Source: Chitinophaga niabensis | Lineage (GTDB): Bacteria; Bacteroidota; Bacteroidia; Chitinophagales; Chitinophagaceae | Length of the DNA stretch: 64,000 nucleotides | Direction: 5' to 3' | Assembly: GCF_039545795.1 (NCBI RefSeq) | Contig: NZ_CP154260.1 | Span: 3,105,001-3,169,000 of the forward strand | Position numbers and translations under genes: made by a program | The notes under the pieces: generated by a model | Told to the model about the DNA's origin: nothing | The model's input: the letters and a program-made list of their open reading frames with translations, nothing else | The model's database searches: none | Part shown: positions 19,374 through 27,229 of the stretch, in pieces | Layout: each line of letters starts with the position of its first letter | Numbering within the stretch: position 1 is the stretch's first letter

Positions 19374-20357
19374 TCACTTCCCCACCTTCTCCTCCAATGC
19401 CTTCAACCGCTTATTGATCTCAATAATATACAAGGTCTGCTCCTCTATCTTCTGCAATAACTTCTTATTCATCTCCCCCAAATCCACCCCATTCTCCGCC
19501 ACCTCCTTCGCCGAAGGAATCTCCGGCAGATGCTTATGCTGCAGAATAAACTGTTCCACCTCAAATAAAGAAGGCAACCTATATTCCGGCTCAAACACAA
19601 AATCCGCCCAGCCCTGCAATGTCACCTTCACCTTTTGCGCCTTCACATTCCCCCTCACCTGCAACTTATAGGCAGGATCGTCAGTAGCAGTACCTATCAG
19701 TACATTGTGAGAAGGCGTGAGCCGCATCACTTCATCTACGCCATTTCCCACTGTAAACCATTGCTCTCCTGCATTCCGCGAAACACCCGAAGCTTTTACA
19801 TGGAACATAGTGCCATGCAGGTAAGACATCACCATCGCATTACTGCCATCACTGGTAGTGTAAGAATAATCCACTCTTTGCGCTACATCCCTGTTAGCAA
19901 TAGCATTGTTCCCTATAATAGTAGCCGCACCCGAAACAGTTTCCCCAAACGTGGCAAAGTTCTTAACGATATAATTCTGCCCCCTGTTACTGAGTGAAAC
20001 ATTTCCGTTAACGATCAGCGCTGAGGCACCATCATCAACAGCACTGTTCACCAGAGCACGGCTCCTGACATCAAATAATGAGGAGTAAACGGTTATATCA
20101 CCAAGTGAGTTAGCAATACCAAATGAATTAGAGCCTGAAGATCCATATCCAACCCATGCTTTTTCTATATTATCAGAATTGGTCCAATGAATGTACCGGC
20201 CCGCATCGCCTTTTAAGGCAAATAAAGCACCTAGCCCATTTACTATAATGCGCTTATTGGTCTCATTACCATTACTTGTAACTGTCTGTAAATCCTGGGC
20301 CAACACCACACTACTAACAAACAAAACAGCAAAGCTGCTTAGAAAAATTCTTTTCAT
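19374..20357 (-). CDS. Exported fibre/adhesin-like protein with C-terminal coiled coil
   Basis: A 327-residue protein with signal peptide KRIFLSSFAVLFVSSVVLAQ. The middle is beta-rich and repetitive, like trimeric tail-fibre or adhesin shafts (LIVNGNVSLSNRG, NVLIGTATDDPAYKLQVRGN). The C-terminus has the Bacteroidota signature GWADFVFEPEYRLPSLFEVE, then HKHLPEIPSAKEVAENGVDL and GEMNKKLLQKIEE, and ends in a short coiled coil. Proteins of this kind resemble phage tail-fibre ends and may trimerise. It lies 45 bases upstream of SpvB-like copy A and 19 bases downstream of the coiled-coil barrel gene, so it is probably part of the same transcript. A surface-recognition or display role is inferred. 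A broken paralogue is at 9223-9803. Confidence 0.75.
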   Translation of the reverse strand: MKRIFLSSFAVLFVSSVVLAQDLQTVTSNGNETNKRIIVNGLGALFALKGDAGRYIHWTNSDNIEKAWVGYGSSGSNSFGIANSLGDITVYSSLFDVRSRALVNSAVDDGASALIVNGNVSLSNRGQNYIVKNFATFGETVSGAATIIGNNAIANRDVAQRVDYSYTTSDGSNAMVMSYLHGTMFHVKASGVSRNAGEQWFTVGNGVDEVMRLTPSHNVLIGTATDDPAYKLQVRGNVKAQKVKVTLQGWADFVFEPEYRLPSLFEVEQFILQHKHLPEIPSAKEVAENGVDLGEMNKKLLQKIEEQTLYIIEINKRLKALEEKVGK

Positions 20358-20376
20358 AGGTATTTATGAACTAAGG

Positions 20377-21816
20377 TTAAAAATTATACCCCAACCTAAA
20401 CTTCACAGGGTCCATCCTTGGCACTTGGGAATTAGCCAGGAAATCATACAACAACATCATATTCCCCTTCAACTTATTATTGATCTTATATTTCTTACTG
20501 ATCCCCAGCAAGGCACTGCGCGACCAGTTATTCTGCTTATACAACTGCGCTGCATCTGCAAACGGCTGATTATAATTATACTCAAAACCTCCATTCACAA
20601 AAAACGTCCCCTTCAGCTTATAATCCCCGAAAGAACGGAAACCCACCCCCTGATGCGAAAACCGGATATTATTAAACCCGGTTCCCATACCCAGTTTATA
20701 AGATGCACCCAATCCAAGAATTCCATTTTTGGAAAACTTATACCCCACCTGCCCTGCAAAATCTCCGGTAGTAGGAAAGAACTGCGTAGACCGCTGGAAC
20801 TGCACATTCGTACCAAATTCCAGGCGTTGCAGCAGGCTTTTTGTTTTTAACTCTTTCGGCTTAAAATCCGGCATCTCTCCTGCATTATCCAGGTCCGGGA
20901 AGTTCTTCTTCAATTCATCGAACTGGGAACGCGCTGCTTCCATCTGCTGCGTTAGTGCCTGACGGGCATTGGGACCGCCACTACCGATACGCTGCTGGAG
21001 TAACTGATCCACCTGCGCACGGGTTTGTAGCCCTTCGAGGCTTTGGGCCAGGTCTGCACTGCCACCGCCGGAAGGAAGGTTGAATAAACTGGCCAGTTGT
21101 GAATTGCGGGAAATAAAATCTTTATAAGCAGGTACCTTCTGCAAAAGCTCCATGGCTTTTTTCTCTGCCTTTTTGGAGTCTTTAAAAACTTCTTTGTATT
21201 CTTTCAGTTGCTGTGCGTAGTAATAAGCTTCTTTATTGATCTTTTGCAGATCTTTGGTCAAACTGGTATATTGGGATAATTGCGATTTCAGCAACTGCTT
21301 CCGTTCATTGATATACTTCTTGATATTCTCTGCCTGCTGCAATTTGGATTGGAGTTCTTTCACACTCTCCATGGACTTTGCGAGTTTCCCCTGGACTTCT
21401 TTGCTTTTACCAAGTAACTGTTTGGATTCCTTTAAAAAGCCCAGGGAATTGGACAAGGTATCCAGGTAACCGAAATACTGGCCATTCAGCGCCTTTTCAG
21501 CCTTACCCGTTTTGCTCTTAAGGCGCGCTTTCAGTCCGCCCAAAGAGTCAATAGATCTCGTAAAGATATTCTTAGCCGCCAGGGAATCGATCTTCGACAG
21601 CTTACGCTGCAATTTCTTCTCCTGTTTGATCATCCGGTCTAACGCCCTGGCAGTACGTTTGTCCACCTGCTTTTCCAGTTGACGGCTTTTGTTACTTACT
21701 TGTGAGAGGTATTTTTGCGGAACCTGCCCGGCTTTTGCCATTATACTATCCTGTGCTATCCCTGGGTTAGAGAATGCAAATAAGAAAACGACAATAAAGG
21801 TGAACCGGGTTAGCAT
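20377..21816 (-). CDS. Coiled-coil plus outer-membrane beta-barrel protein
   Basis: A 479-residue protein with signal peptide RFTFIVVFLFAFSNPGIAQ. Residues 30-230 are Lys-, Glu- and Leu-rich heptad sequence typical of a long coiled coil. A linker with a Gly/Ser patch (LPSGGGSADL) follows. Residues 325-479 are alternating strands (FGTNVQFQRSTQFF, GQVGYKFSKNGILGLGASYK, FFVNGGFEYNYN) ending in RLGYNF, with a terminal Phe as in BAM-inserted barrels. I do not recognise a named family. It is the second gene of the RHS transcript, 33 bases after a small gene and 19 before the fibre-like gene. A periplasm-spanning anchor or export factor for the RHS proteins is an attractive inference, but nothing in the sequence proves it. 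Confidence 0.7.
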   Translation of the reverse strand: MLTRFTFIVVFLFAFSNPGIAQDSIMAKAGQVPQKYLSQVSNKSRQLEKQVDKRTARALDRMIKQEKKLQRKLSKIDSLAAKNIFTRSIDSLGGLKARLKSKTGKAEKALNGQYFGYLDTLSNSLGFLKESKQLLGKSKEVQGKLAKSMESVKELQSKLQQAENIKKYINERKQLLKSQLSQYTSLTKDLQKINKEAYYYAQQLKEYKEVFKDSKKAEKKAMELLQKVPAYKDFISRNSQLASLFNLPSGGGSADLAQSLEGLQTRAQVDQLLQQRIGSGGPNARQALTQQMEAARSQFDELKKNFPDLDNAGEMPDFKPKELKTKSLLQRLEFGTNVQFQRSTQFFPTTGDFAGQVGYKFSKNGILGLGASYKLGMGTGFNNIRFSHQGVGFRSFGDYKLKGTFFVNGGFEYNYNQPFADAAQLYKQNNWSRSALLGISKKYKINNKLKGNMMLLYDFLANSQVPRMDPVKFRLGYNF

Positions 21817-21849
21817 AATAATGGTATAAGGTGTACCGCAATAATAATA

Positions 21850-22323
21850 TTATTCTTTCTTCTTTTTCTCTTTGCCTTTCAATTTCTTAATAACTTTTTC
21901 CTCATTCATAATATCCAGGTACATCAACCCATTCGCATGATGCAGGGTACAGGACAAATAATACGTAAACCGCTCCCCAATGATATAATCCATCGTCACC
22001 GTATCCTTCGCCAAACGAAGTTTCTTCTGCGGCTCGCCAAACAACTCTATCAGATCTGATTCAGAACAGGCGGATTTAATGGGCAGATGTAAGGCTTCCA
22101 GCACTTTTCCCGCCATATTATTATCGTCTTTGGTAAAATCCAGGGAAATGGCCCGGGTATCTTCCGGCTCGGTGATCAGGCGCAGGAAGGTATTAAACCC
22201 CGAAAGTTCGCCTATCCATTGCTCACCCATGAAATCATAATTATCTACCTCCCTGTAGTCAGGACCGGCATAAAAGTCACTCAGCCGGATGTTATGGAAG
22301 TCCTGGTACGCTATAATATCCAT
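21850..22323 (-). CDS. Unknown cytosolic protein, first gene of the RHS transcript
   Basis: 157 residues from the ATG at 22323 (MDIIAYQDFHNIRLSDFY); a GTG at 22347 would add eight. There is no signal peptide. It has a mixed alpha/beta composition with FGEPQKKLRLAKDTVTMDYI and FTYYLSCTLHHANGLMYLDI, and a very basic tail (KKLKGKEKKKKE). The family is not recognised. The FGEP...YxxG(E)...Y pattern loosely recalls small SMI1/KNR4-like or DUF-type proteins from toxin neighbourhoods. It lies 33 bases upstream of the coiled-coil barrel gene and is probably co-transcribed. As a cytosolic protein encoded ahead of exported ones it could be a chaperone or an immunity-type protein, but no function can be assigned. 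Confidence 0.65.
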   Translation of the reverse strand: MDIIAYQDFHNIRLSDFYAGPDYREVDNYDFMGEQWIGELSGFNTFLRLITEPEDTRAISLDFTKDDNNMAGKVLEALHLPIKSACSESDLIELFGEPQKKLRLAKDTVTMDYIIGERFTYYLSCTLHHANGLMYLDIMNEEKVIKKLKGKEKKKKE

Positions 22324-22468
22324 ACAATTGTTCTTTAAGTTCTGCACTGAAATATTGATACACGCGGGGATACGCCTCGCCCTGGATGCTTTCGAAAGCC
22401 ACCGTAAGAAACGTGGGGAATGAATAGGGATTCGAGTTGCATAGGTTGAGCGGAACTAAACCGCAGTA

Positions 22469-22503
22469 TAAATATATATCAATTTTTCACATTTTAAAAT
22501 GTG
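22469..22503 (-). promoter_or_regulatory. Palindrome and -7-like element ahead of the RHS transcript
   Basis: CACATTTTAAAATGTG at 22488-22503 is a perfect 16-bp palindrome. On the minus strand TATATTTA (22476-22469) resembles the Bacteroidota -7 element TAnnTTTG, and the palindrome covers the place where the -33 element would lie. This would put an operator over the promoter of the gene starting at 22323, leaving a leader of about 140 bases. The rest of 22324-22554 holds no convincing gene. Confidence 0.35.
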
Positions 22504-22554
22504 GGGATAAAATTATAGTCCTGACGCATAGCACTTTATGATAATGTATAAAAT

Positions 22555-22583
22555 AAAGGGCCGGACTGAAAGCCCGGCCCTTT
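22555..22583 (-). terminator. Intrinsic terminator of the receptor-like barrel gene
   Basis: AAAGGGCCGG and CCGGCCCTTT form a perfect 10-bp stem with a 9-base loop, 18 bases beyond the stop of the minus-strand gene ending at 22602. The minus-strand continuation ATTTTATA is T-rich. Confidence 0.75.
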
Positions 22584-22601
22584 AACCTGTTTTAATGATA
22601 T

Positions 22602-25061
22602 TTAGAACCCGTCTCCACCCATATCACCACCTTCTCCGCCTTCGCCCTTGCCTTTTTTCTTAAAGAGCTTAGTATCCATCTTTCCGAAACGCCAGCTCAG
22701 GTTCAAACGCAGTTCGCGGGAAACACGTTTGCGGTAACGTTCTGATGAAGAGAAGCTGGTATTGGTCCAGCTGAGGTCACGGTCTGTATTGAAGATATCT
22801 GTTAAACCCAGCGATACAGAGAAGTTCTTCTTTTTAAAGAAGTCTTTCTTCATGGCCAGGTCTACCTGGTATTCCGGCGCGTCTTCTCCCTGTGGCAGGA
22901 TCTGCCGGGATTCATATTCGCCGGTTACCTGTAAGGTCAGGTTCCAGGGGAGTTTGGTATTACTGTTCACTTTACCGAACCATACAAATCCTGAGTTATT
23001 CAGGTTATTTGCACTGATCTTTGTTTGGGAAGCGTTCAGGTTGGTAGTGATATCCCAGCTTTTGGTGATCTGGTTCCTTACAGTGAGTTCCGCACCATAA
23101 GAGTTCCGCTGATCTGCATTGATAGGATAGTTCAATACCACTTTACGTTCCTGGCCATCCAGGTTCAGCGTGGTATCCACGTAAAAATTGGTGATGGCAT
23201 TATTGGTATTGCGGTAGTAAATGGATACAAGTACGTTGTGCTTCCTGTCGAAGTCTTTCAGGTAAGACAGCTCGAAAGAGTTCGTGAACTCCGGCATCAG
23301 CGCAGGGTTACCACGGTTAGCAGAGTTGGCGTTGTATTGGATATTTGGCAGCAGGTCGCGGAACCAGGGGCGCTGGATACGGCGGCTGTAGTTCAGTTGC
23401 AGCTCATGATCTCCTTTAAACTTCTGTGTCAGGAAAATGCTGGGGAACAATCCGATCGGATAATCGATCTTATAGTTGGCATCTTTCACATTGCGCATTT
23501 CACCGCTGTAGAAAGATTGCTCCGCACGTAAACCAGTCTGGAAGCCAAAGTTGCCATACCCACCGGTATAACTTACATAAGCAGCATTGATCTGTTCCGA
23601 ATAATGATAGTTATTGGATAAAGCTGAATCGTATTCAAATTCTCCGGTATTGAAATTCTTACCCAGTGTATTCAGCAAGCTATTGAACGTACGCACATTC
23701 GTACGAAGCCCTGCTTCCAGTTTAGACTTTTCGGAAAGCGGATTCACGAAATCGATCTGGCCGGTATAATACGTGGTAGTGCTGTTTCCCCTGCCTGTCC
23801 GAAGTTCCGGCTGATTAGGCGAATTGCTTGGCTGCCCCTGCATATCGTAGTATTGCAGGCTGTAGTCGTTATTATTTTTACCGGTGGAGCGGTTATAGGT
23901 AAAGTCTCCTGTCAGCTCCATGCCCTCTTTTGCAAAAGTGCGTTTGTAACCTACCTGCGTGGTGTAATTGCGGAAGTTGTTCTTGCTGTCGTTCCGGCCA
24001 ATACCATAACGCAGCCTGGTTTGATGTGCATCCAGGTCGTAGGTGGTTTGTTCATTGAGGTTATCGAAATCTCCGCTAACCATCCCTTGTGATAAGGTGA
24101 TGGTATTACGGTTATCAATGAACCAGTCGAATCCTATCCTTCCGGATTGGAACCGGCGGCCGAAATCGCCATCCTGGTACTGATCCAGGAAAGTAGTATC
24201 TGCCCCATCAAAGTTCTGGCGGAAAAGATGCTGCTTCATAGGACTCTTCCTGTCGCGCAAATTATAGTTTACAAAGAAGTTGATCTTATCCTGGCGGATA
24301 TTGAGGTCAATACCGGCATTGCTGCTTTTGGTCGTGGAATAACCACCGGTGATGAGTCCATTGATCCCTGCTCTGCGGTTCTTTTTCAATACAATGTTCA
24401 AAATGCCGCTCATACCTTCTGCATCATATTTCGCGGAAGGATTGGTCACCACTTCTATATTGGCAATAGCGTCTGCAGGGATCTGGTCCAGTGTGAGTGT
24501 ACTGGGGCGGCCGTCTATAAAGATGGTGGGCGAACCGTTCCGTACAGAAACATTTCCGTCAATATCCACATTCACGGAAGGCACCTGCCGGAGTACATCT
24601 GTTGCAGTACCTCCAACGCTGGCCAGGTTCTTATCTACATTGAACACTCTTTTGTCGATAGCCATGGTAAAGGCAGGTTTCTCCCCTACCACTTCCACAC
24701 CTTTCAGGTTACGCGCCGTTGTTTTCAATCGGATATTACCTACATCTGATACTGTTTTCACAGTAACAGCTTTGAAGAAGGTTTGATACCCGATGAAATA
24801 TATTTTCAGGATGTAACTTCCTGGCTTGACCGGACTGAAACTAAAATCCCCGTTACCTTTGGAGAGCATCCCGGTAACAAGTGCAGAGTCAGATGCATTC
24901 AAAAGCGCTACGGAAGCGTATTCTACAGGTTTGCCTGTCTGATCGTCCAACAATTTACCCATTAGTTCGGCATGCGCCTCCCCTTGTTGCTGCCGTTGCG
25001 CAAATGCCCCGCTATTTATACACAAGACCCAGCCTAACAGCAATATGACAATTTTCCTCAT
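22602..25061 (-). CDS. Outer-membrane receptor-like protein (carboxypeptidase-like plug, OMP_b-brl_3 barrel)
   Basis: An 819-residue protein with a signal peptide ending in NSGAFAQ. A CarboxypepD_reg-like domain (residues 30-115: GKLLDDQTGKPVEYASVALL, FIGYQTFFK) is followed by a TonB-receptor plug-like region (DVLRQVPSVNVDIDGNVSVR, FIDGRPSTLTLDQIPADAI, SAKYDAEGMSGILNIVLKKN). The rest is a large barrel (LQLNYSRRIQRPWFRDLLPN, FELSYLKDFDRKHN, LRLNLSWRFGKMD). This architecture is the outer membrane beta-barrel family OMP_b-brl_3 common in Bacteroidota. Such proteins probably take up or bind large ligands, but the ligand is unknown. The C-terminus carries an unusual Lys- and Gly-rich extension (KGKGEGGEGGDMGGDGF) after the last strand. 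No TonB box was looked for in detail. Confidence 0.85.
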   Translation of the reverse strand: MRKIVILLLGWVLCINSGAFAQRQQQGEAHAELMGKLLDDQTGKPVEYASVALLNASDSALVTGMLSKGNGDFSFSPVKPGSYILKIYFIGYQTFFKAVTVKTVSDVGNIRLKTTARNLKGVEVVGEKPAFTMAIDKRVFNVDKNLASVGGTATDVLRQVPSVNVDIDGNVSVRNGSPTIFIDGRPSTLTLDQIPADAIANIEVVTNPSAKYDAEGMSGILNIVLKKNRRAGINGLITGGYSTTKSSNAGIDLNIRQDKINFFVNYNLRDRKSPMKQHLFRQNFDGADTTFLDQYQDGDFGRRFQSGRIGFDWFIDNRNTITLSQGMVSGDFDNLNEQTTYDLDAHQTRLRYGIGRNDSKNNFRNYTTQVGYKRTFAKEGMELTGDFTYNRSTGKNNNDYSLQYYDMQGQPSNSPNQPELRTGRGNSTTTYYTGQIDFVNPLSEKSKLEAGLRTNVRTFNSLLNTLGKNFNTGEFEYDSALSNNYHYSEQINAAYVSYTGGYGNFGFQTGLRAEQSFYSGEMRNVKDANYKIDYPIGLFPSIFLTQKFKGDHELQLNYSRRIQRPWFRDLLPNIQYNANSANRGNPALMPEFTNSFELSYLKDFDRKHNVLVSIYYRNTNNAITNFYVDTTLNLDGQERKVVLNYPINADQRNSYGAELTVRNQITKSWDITTNLNASQTKISANNLNNSGFVWFGKVNSNTKLPWNLTLQVTGEYESRQILPQGEDAPEYQVDLAMKKDFFKKKNFSVSLGLTDIFNTDRDLSWTNTSFSSSERYRKRVSRELRLNLSWRFGKMDTKLFKKKGKGEGGEGGDMGGDGF

Positions 25062-25095
25062 GTTTACCTTTACACAGATTTATTTACAATGCGGC

Positions 25096-25103
25096 CAAAA
25101 GTA
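25096..25103 (-). promoter_or_regulatory. -7 promoter element for the receptor-like gene
   Basis: On the minus strand TACTTTTG fits the Bacteroidota -7 consensus TAnnTTTG and would start transcription about 25-30 bases before the ATG at 25061. No good -33 TTTG is visible at 19-21 bases. The rest of 25062-25222 shows nothing else convincing. Confidence 0.4.
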
Positions 25104-25222
25104 GTAATTCAAGCCCTTAGATTTGATATTTAATGGATGGGTGGTTAATTAAGCATCACCCTCATTGAGTTAGACGCCACAATCAAATGTTTCTTGCGGT
25201 TATAAGAAAGAAATACCGTGCC

Positions 25223-26608
25223 TTATTTGGGCTGTATCTTAAACTCCACTACCAGCGCTGCATGATCAGAAGGATACTTTACAGGATGAGTGGTGATCGT
25301 CCATGCTTTCAGGGGTTGTATCAAAGCACCTTTATAGTAAATATAATCGATCCGGTCCTGGAAAGCATGCGGGAACTGCGGCGTCCAGGTAATGCCCCGC
25401 TCCTTCAGCGGATCAGGATGTACCACGCGGAAGGCATCTTTATAACCGGTATCATATAATGCAAGGCCTGCGGGGAAACGTACGGTATAACCATTATTGA
25501 ATTTCCTGGTGGCGTTTACCCAATCGAGATGGGAACCGGTATTGAAATCGCCGCAGAAAAACACAGGTATTTTGTCTGCATTGGCGGTATGCGCCTGAAT
25601 GGTTTTCAGGATGCTCCGCAGGCGCGCGGTGTTACCCTTTTCCATATGTACCGCCAGCGAATCCGGGTTGATGGGACGTTTCTTTTCCAGCATATCCCAG
25701 TAATCATAGGGGTAGTTCAGCCAGTTGGTGAAGAAGGCTACTTTCTGCTGATCACTTATTTTAATATAGGCGCCGCCGTTGTAAAAAGGCGCATCTCCCT
25801 CCAGTGTTTCCGAGATGGGGTAACGGCTCATAATACTCAGGTTTGTGCTCCGCAGGTAGAAATAATATCCCAGTGCATCTGCGATCTTTGCGCCGGAGCC
25901 ATAGGTTTCCTGCATGGAAACAATATCTGCACCGGAAGATTGAATGATGTCCACGATCCGCTGCGGGCCAATTTCCTTACCGGTTTCATTACCGCCATGC
26001 CAGATATTGTAATTCATCACCCGCAGTACCGTGGGTGCTTTGGGTGGGCCCATAGGCCTTGGTGGCGGCACTTTCAGCGAATACAGGTAAGCGATGTTTT
26101 CTGCGGATGATTTATACAGGCTCAGCTCCGGGATCTCTCCGTAGAAGGTTTCCCATTCGCCCAGCTCTCCTTTTGTTACACCTCCTATGTTCAATGCAGA
26201 AGCATTCAGGCTGTCCAGTCCGGGTGTATAGTAGATGGCCACGTTTTTACCATCATAGTATAAAGAAGTTTCTTTCTTAAGCGTATCATAAACAAAGGCC
26301 AGCATATGTGTTCTGCCATCCCGGATGTTTTGGCGCTGCGGTGTTGGCTTGTATTCATAGTCACCGGCTTTCCAGTACCAGGCACCATTTTCCTGCACAC
26401 CTATCTGCCAGCGTTTAGTGCCCAATATTTCATAAGCTGCTGATCCCTGTTCTGCTGCCTTTACCCATAGTACTGCAGTAAAACTGCCCTGCAGCATATT
26501 AGGTACCTGTTGTGGTCTCCCATTCAAAACAACCTTTTCCTGTTTGTAAACCTGTGCCGCCGCTGATAAAGAAAGGCTCAGCGCTGCTAATATCAATAGA
26601 TGCTTCAT
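25223..26608 (-). CDS. Secreted LamG-domain plus endonuclease/exonuclease/phosphatase protein
   Basis: A 461-residue protein with signal peptide KHLLILAALSLSLSAAAQ. Residues 20-185 form a concanavalin/LamG-like beta-sandwich (GSFTAVLWVKAAEQGSAAYE, HMLAFVYDTLKKETSLYYDG, NIGGVTKGELGEWETFYGEI). Residues 190-461 form an endonuclease/exonuclease/phosphatase domain. Its expected active-site residues are present: MNYNIWHGG (Asn), SMQETYG (Glu), FCGDFNTGSH (Asp, Asn), QDRIDYIY (Asp) and PSDHAALVVEF (Asp-His). Members cleave phosphodiesters in nucleic acids, inositol phosphates or sphingomyelin, and here the substrate is unknown. The signal peptide places it outside the cytosol. Its ATG overlaps the stop of the GNAT gene by four bases (ATGA), so the two are translationally coupled. 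Confidence 0.85.
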   Translation of the reverse strand: MKHLLILAALSLSLSAAAQVYKQEKVVLNGRPQQVPNMLQGSFTAVLWVKAAEQGSAAYEILGTKRWQIGVQENGAWYWKAGDYEYKPTPQRQNIRDGRTHMLAFVYDTLKKETSLYYDGKNVAIYYTPGLDSLNASALNIGGVTKGELGEWETFYGEIPELSLYKSSAENIAYLYSLKVPPPRPMGPPKAPTVLRVMNYNIWHGGNETGKEIGPQRIVDIIQSSGADIVSMQETYGSGAKIADALGYYFYLRSTNLSIMSRYPISETLEGDAPFYNGGAYIKISDQQKVAFFTNWLNYPYDYWDMLEKKRPINPDSLAVHMEKGNTARLRSILKTIQAHTANADKIPVFFCGDFNTGSHLDWVNATRKFNNGYTVRFPAGLALYDTGYKDAFRVVHPDPLKERGITWTPQFPHAFQDRIDYIYYKGALIQPLKAWTITTHPVKYPSDHAALVVEFKIQPK

Positions 26609-27159
26609 AAACTTTTCACCATGTGCCGGTACTGCCCTCCGGCAAACTCGCGCATTTTAACCGCTTTAAACCCCAGCCGTTCGTACAAACGCAGCGCATC
26701 CGCATTATGTTCATGCACCAGCAATCCAACACTGGATTGCCCTTCCTGCCGCGCTTTCTCTATGGCAGCAGCAATCAGTTGTTTGCCGATACCCTTACCC
26801 TGCCTGCCGGGTGCTACCGCAATACTATCCAGGTAATATTCCCCGTTCCCGGTTTCCCGGCCCGGCACAAAATCATTCTGAAGGTGCTCGCGGATATGGT
26901 CCAGCACCGGGTCCCGCAAAAGGTCCAGGTCGTCACCATCATAAGAAAGGATCATCCCCCCGATCCCCTCTTCATCCTCATACACCAGCGCGTTCTTATA
27001 ACTATACTGGTTTACATCCTGTTGAAAGAAATACTCAAATAAAGCCTGTACCACATCGGGGTTATTGGTACCCGCCAGTTTAACGGCTATTTCCTTCATG
27101 GCCTGGAAAAGCAAAGGTACTACGGTGGAGGCATCCTCCTTTCTGGCAGGTCTGATCAT
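26605..27159 (-). CDS. GNAT-family N-acetyltransferase
   Basis: A 184-residue cytosolic enzyme of the GNAT fold. The acetyl-CoA-binding motif A is clear at residues 112-135 (LDSIAVAPGRQGKGIGKQLI, with the Q/RxxGxG/A core), and motif B is NADALRLYERLGFKAVKMRE. The N-terminus, MIRPARKEDASTVVPLLFQA, is typical. The target (small molecule, amino group or protein) cannot be read from the sequence. It overlaps the start of the secreted phosphodiesterase-like gene by four bases and is divergent from the TetR gene. Confidence 0.9.
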   Translation of the reverse strand: MIRPARKEDASTVVPLLFQAMKEIAVKLAGTNNPDVVQALFEYFFQQDVNQYSYKNALVYEDEEGIGGMILSYDGDDLDLLRDPVLDHIREHLQNDFVPGRETGNGEYYLDSIAVAPGRQGKGIGKQLIAAAIEKARQEGQSSVGLLVHEHNADALRLYERLGFKAVKMREFAGGQYRHMVKSL

Positions 27160-27177
27160 AACATAAAGATAAATAAA

Positions 27178-27210
27178 TTTGGTTTTACTGAACAGTGTTC
27201 ATTATATTTG
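27178..27210 (+). promoter_or_regulatory. TetR-gene promoter with palindromic operator
   Basis: TTTG (27178-27181) and TATATTTG (27203-27210), separated by 21 bases, match the Bacteroidota sigma-A consensus. Between them, TGAAC-AGT-GTTCA (27189-27201) is an inverted repeat. A repressor bound there would block the promoter, so autoregulation by the adjacent TetR protein is likely. A related half-palindrome is found at 27886-27900. Confidence 0.7.
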
Positions 27211-27229
27211 CATTGTAAATATTATTAAC

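Noticed and set aside
933..22323. A type VI secretion or VgrG/PAAR link for the RHS proteins
   Set aside because: No PAAR, VgrG, Hcp or Eag-like genes are in the window, and the RHS proteins carry Sec signal peptides.
22292..22480. A minus-strand frame ahead of 22323 that looks protein-like (SFPTFLTVAFESIQGEAYPR)
   Set aside because: It has no good start codon and overlaps the start of the 21850-22323 gene in another frame; composition alone is not enough.
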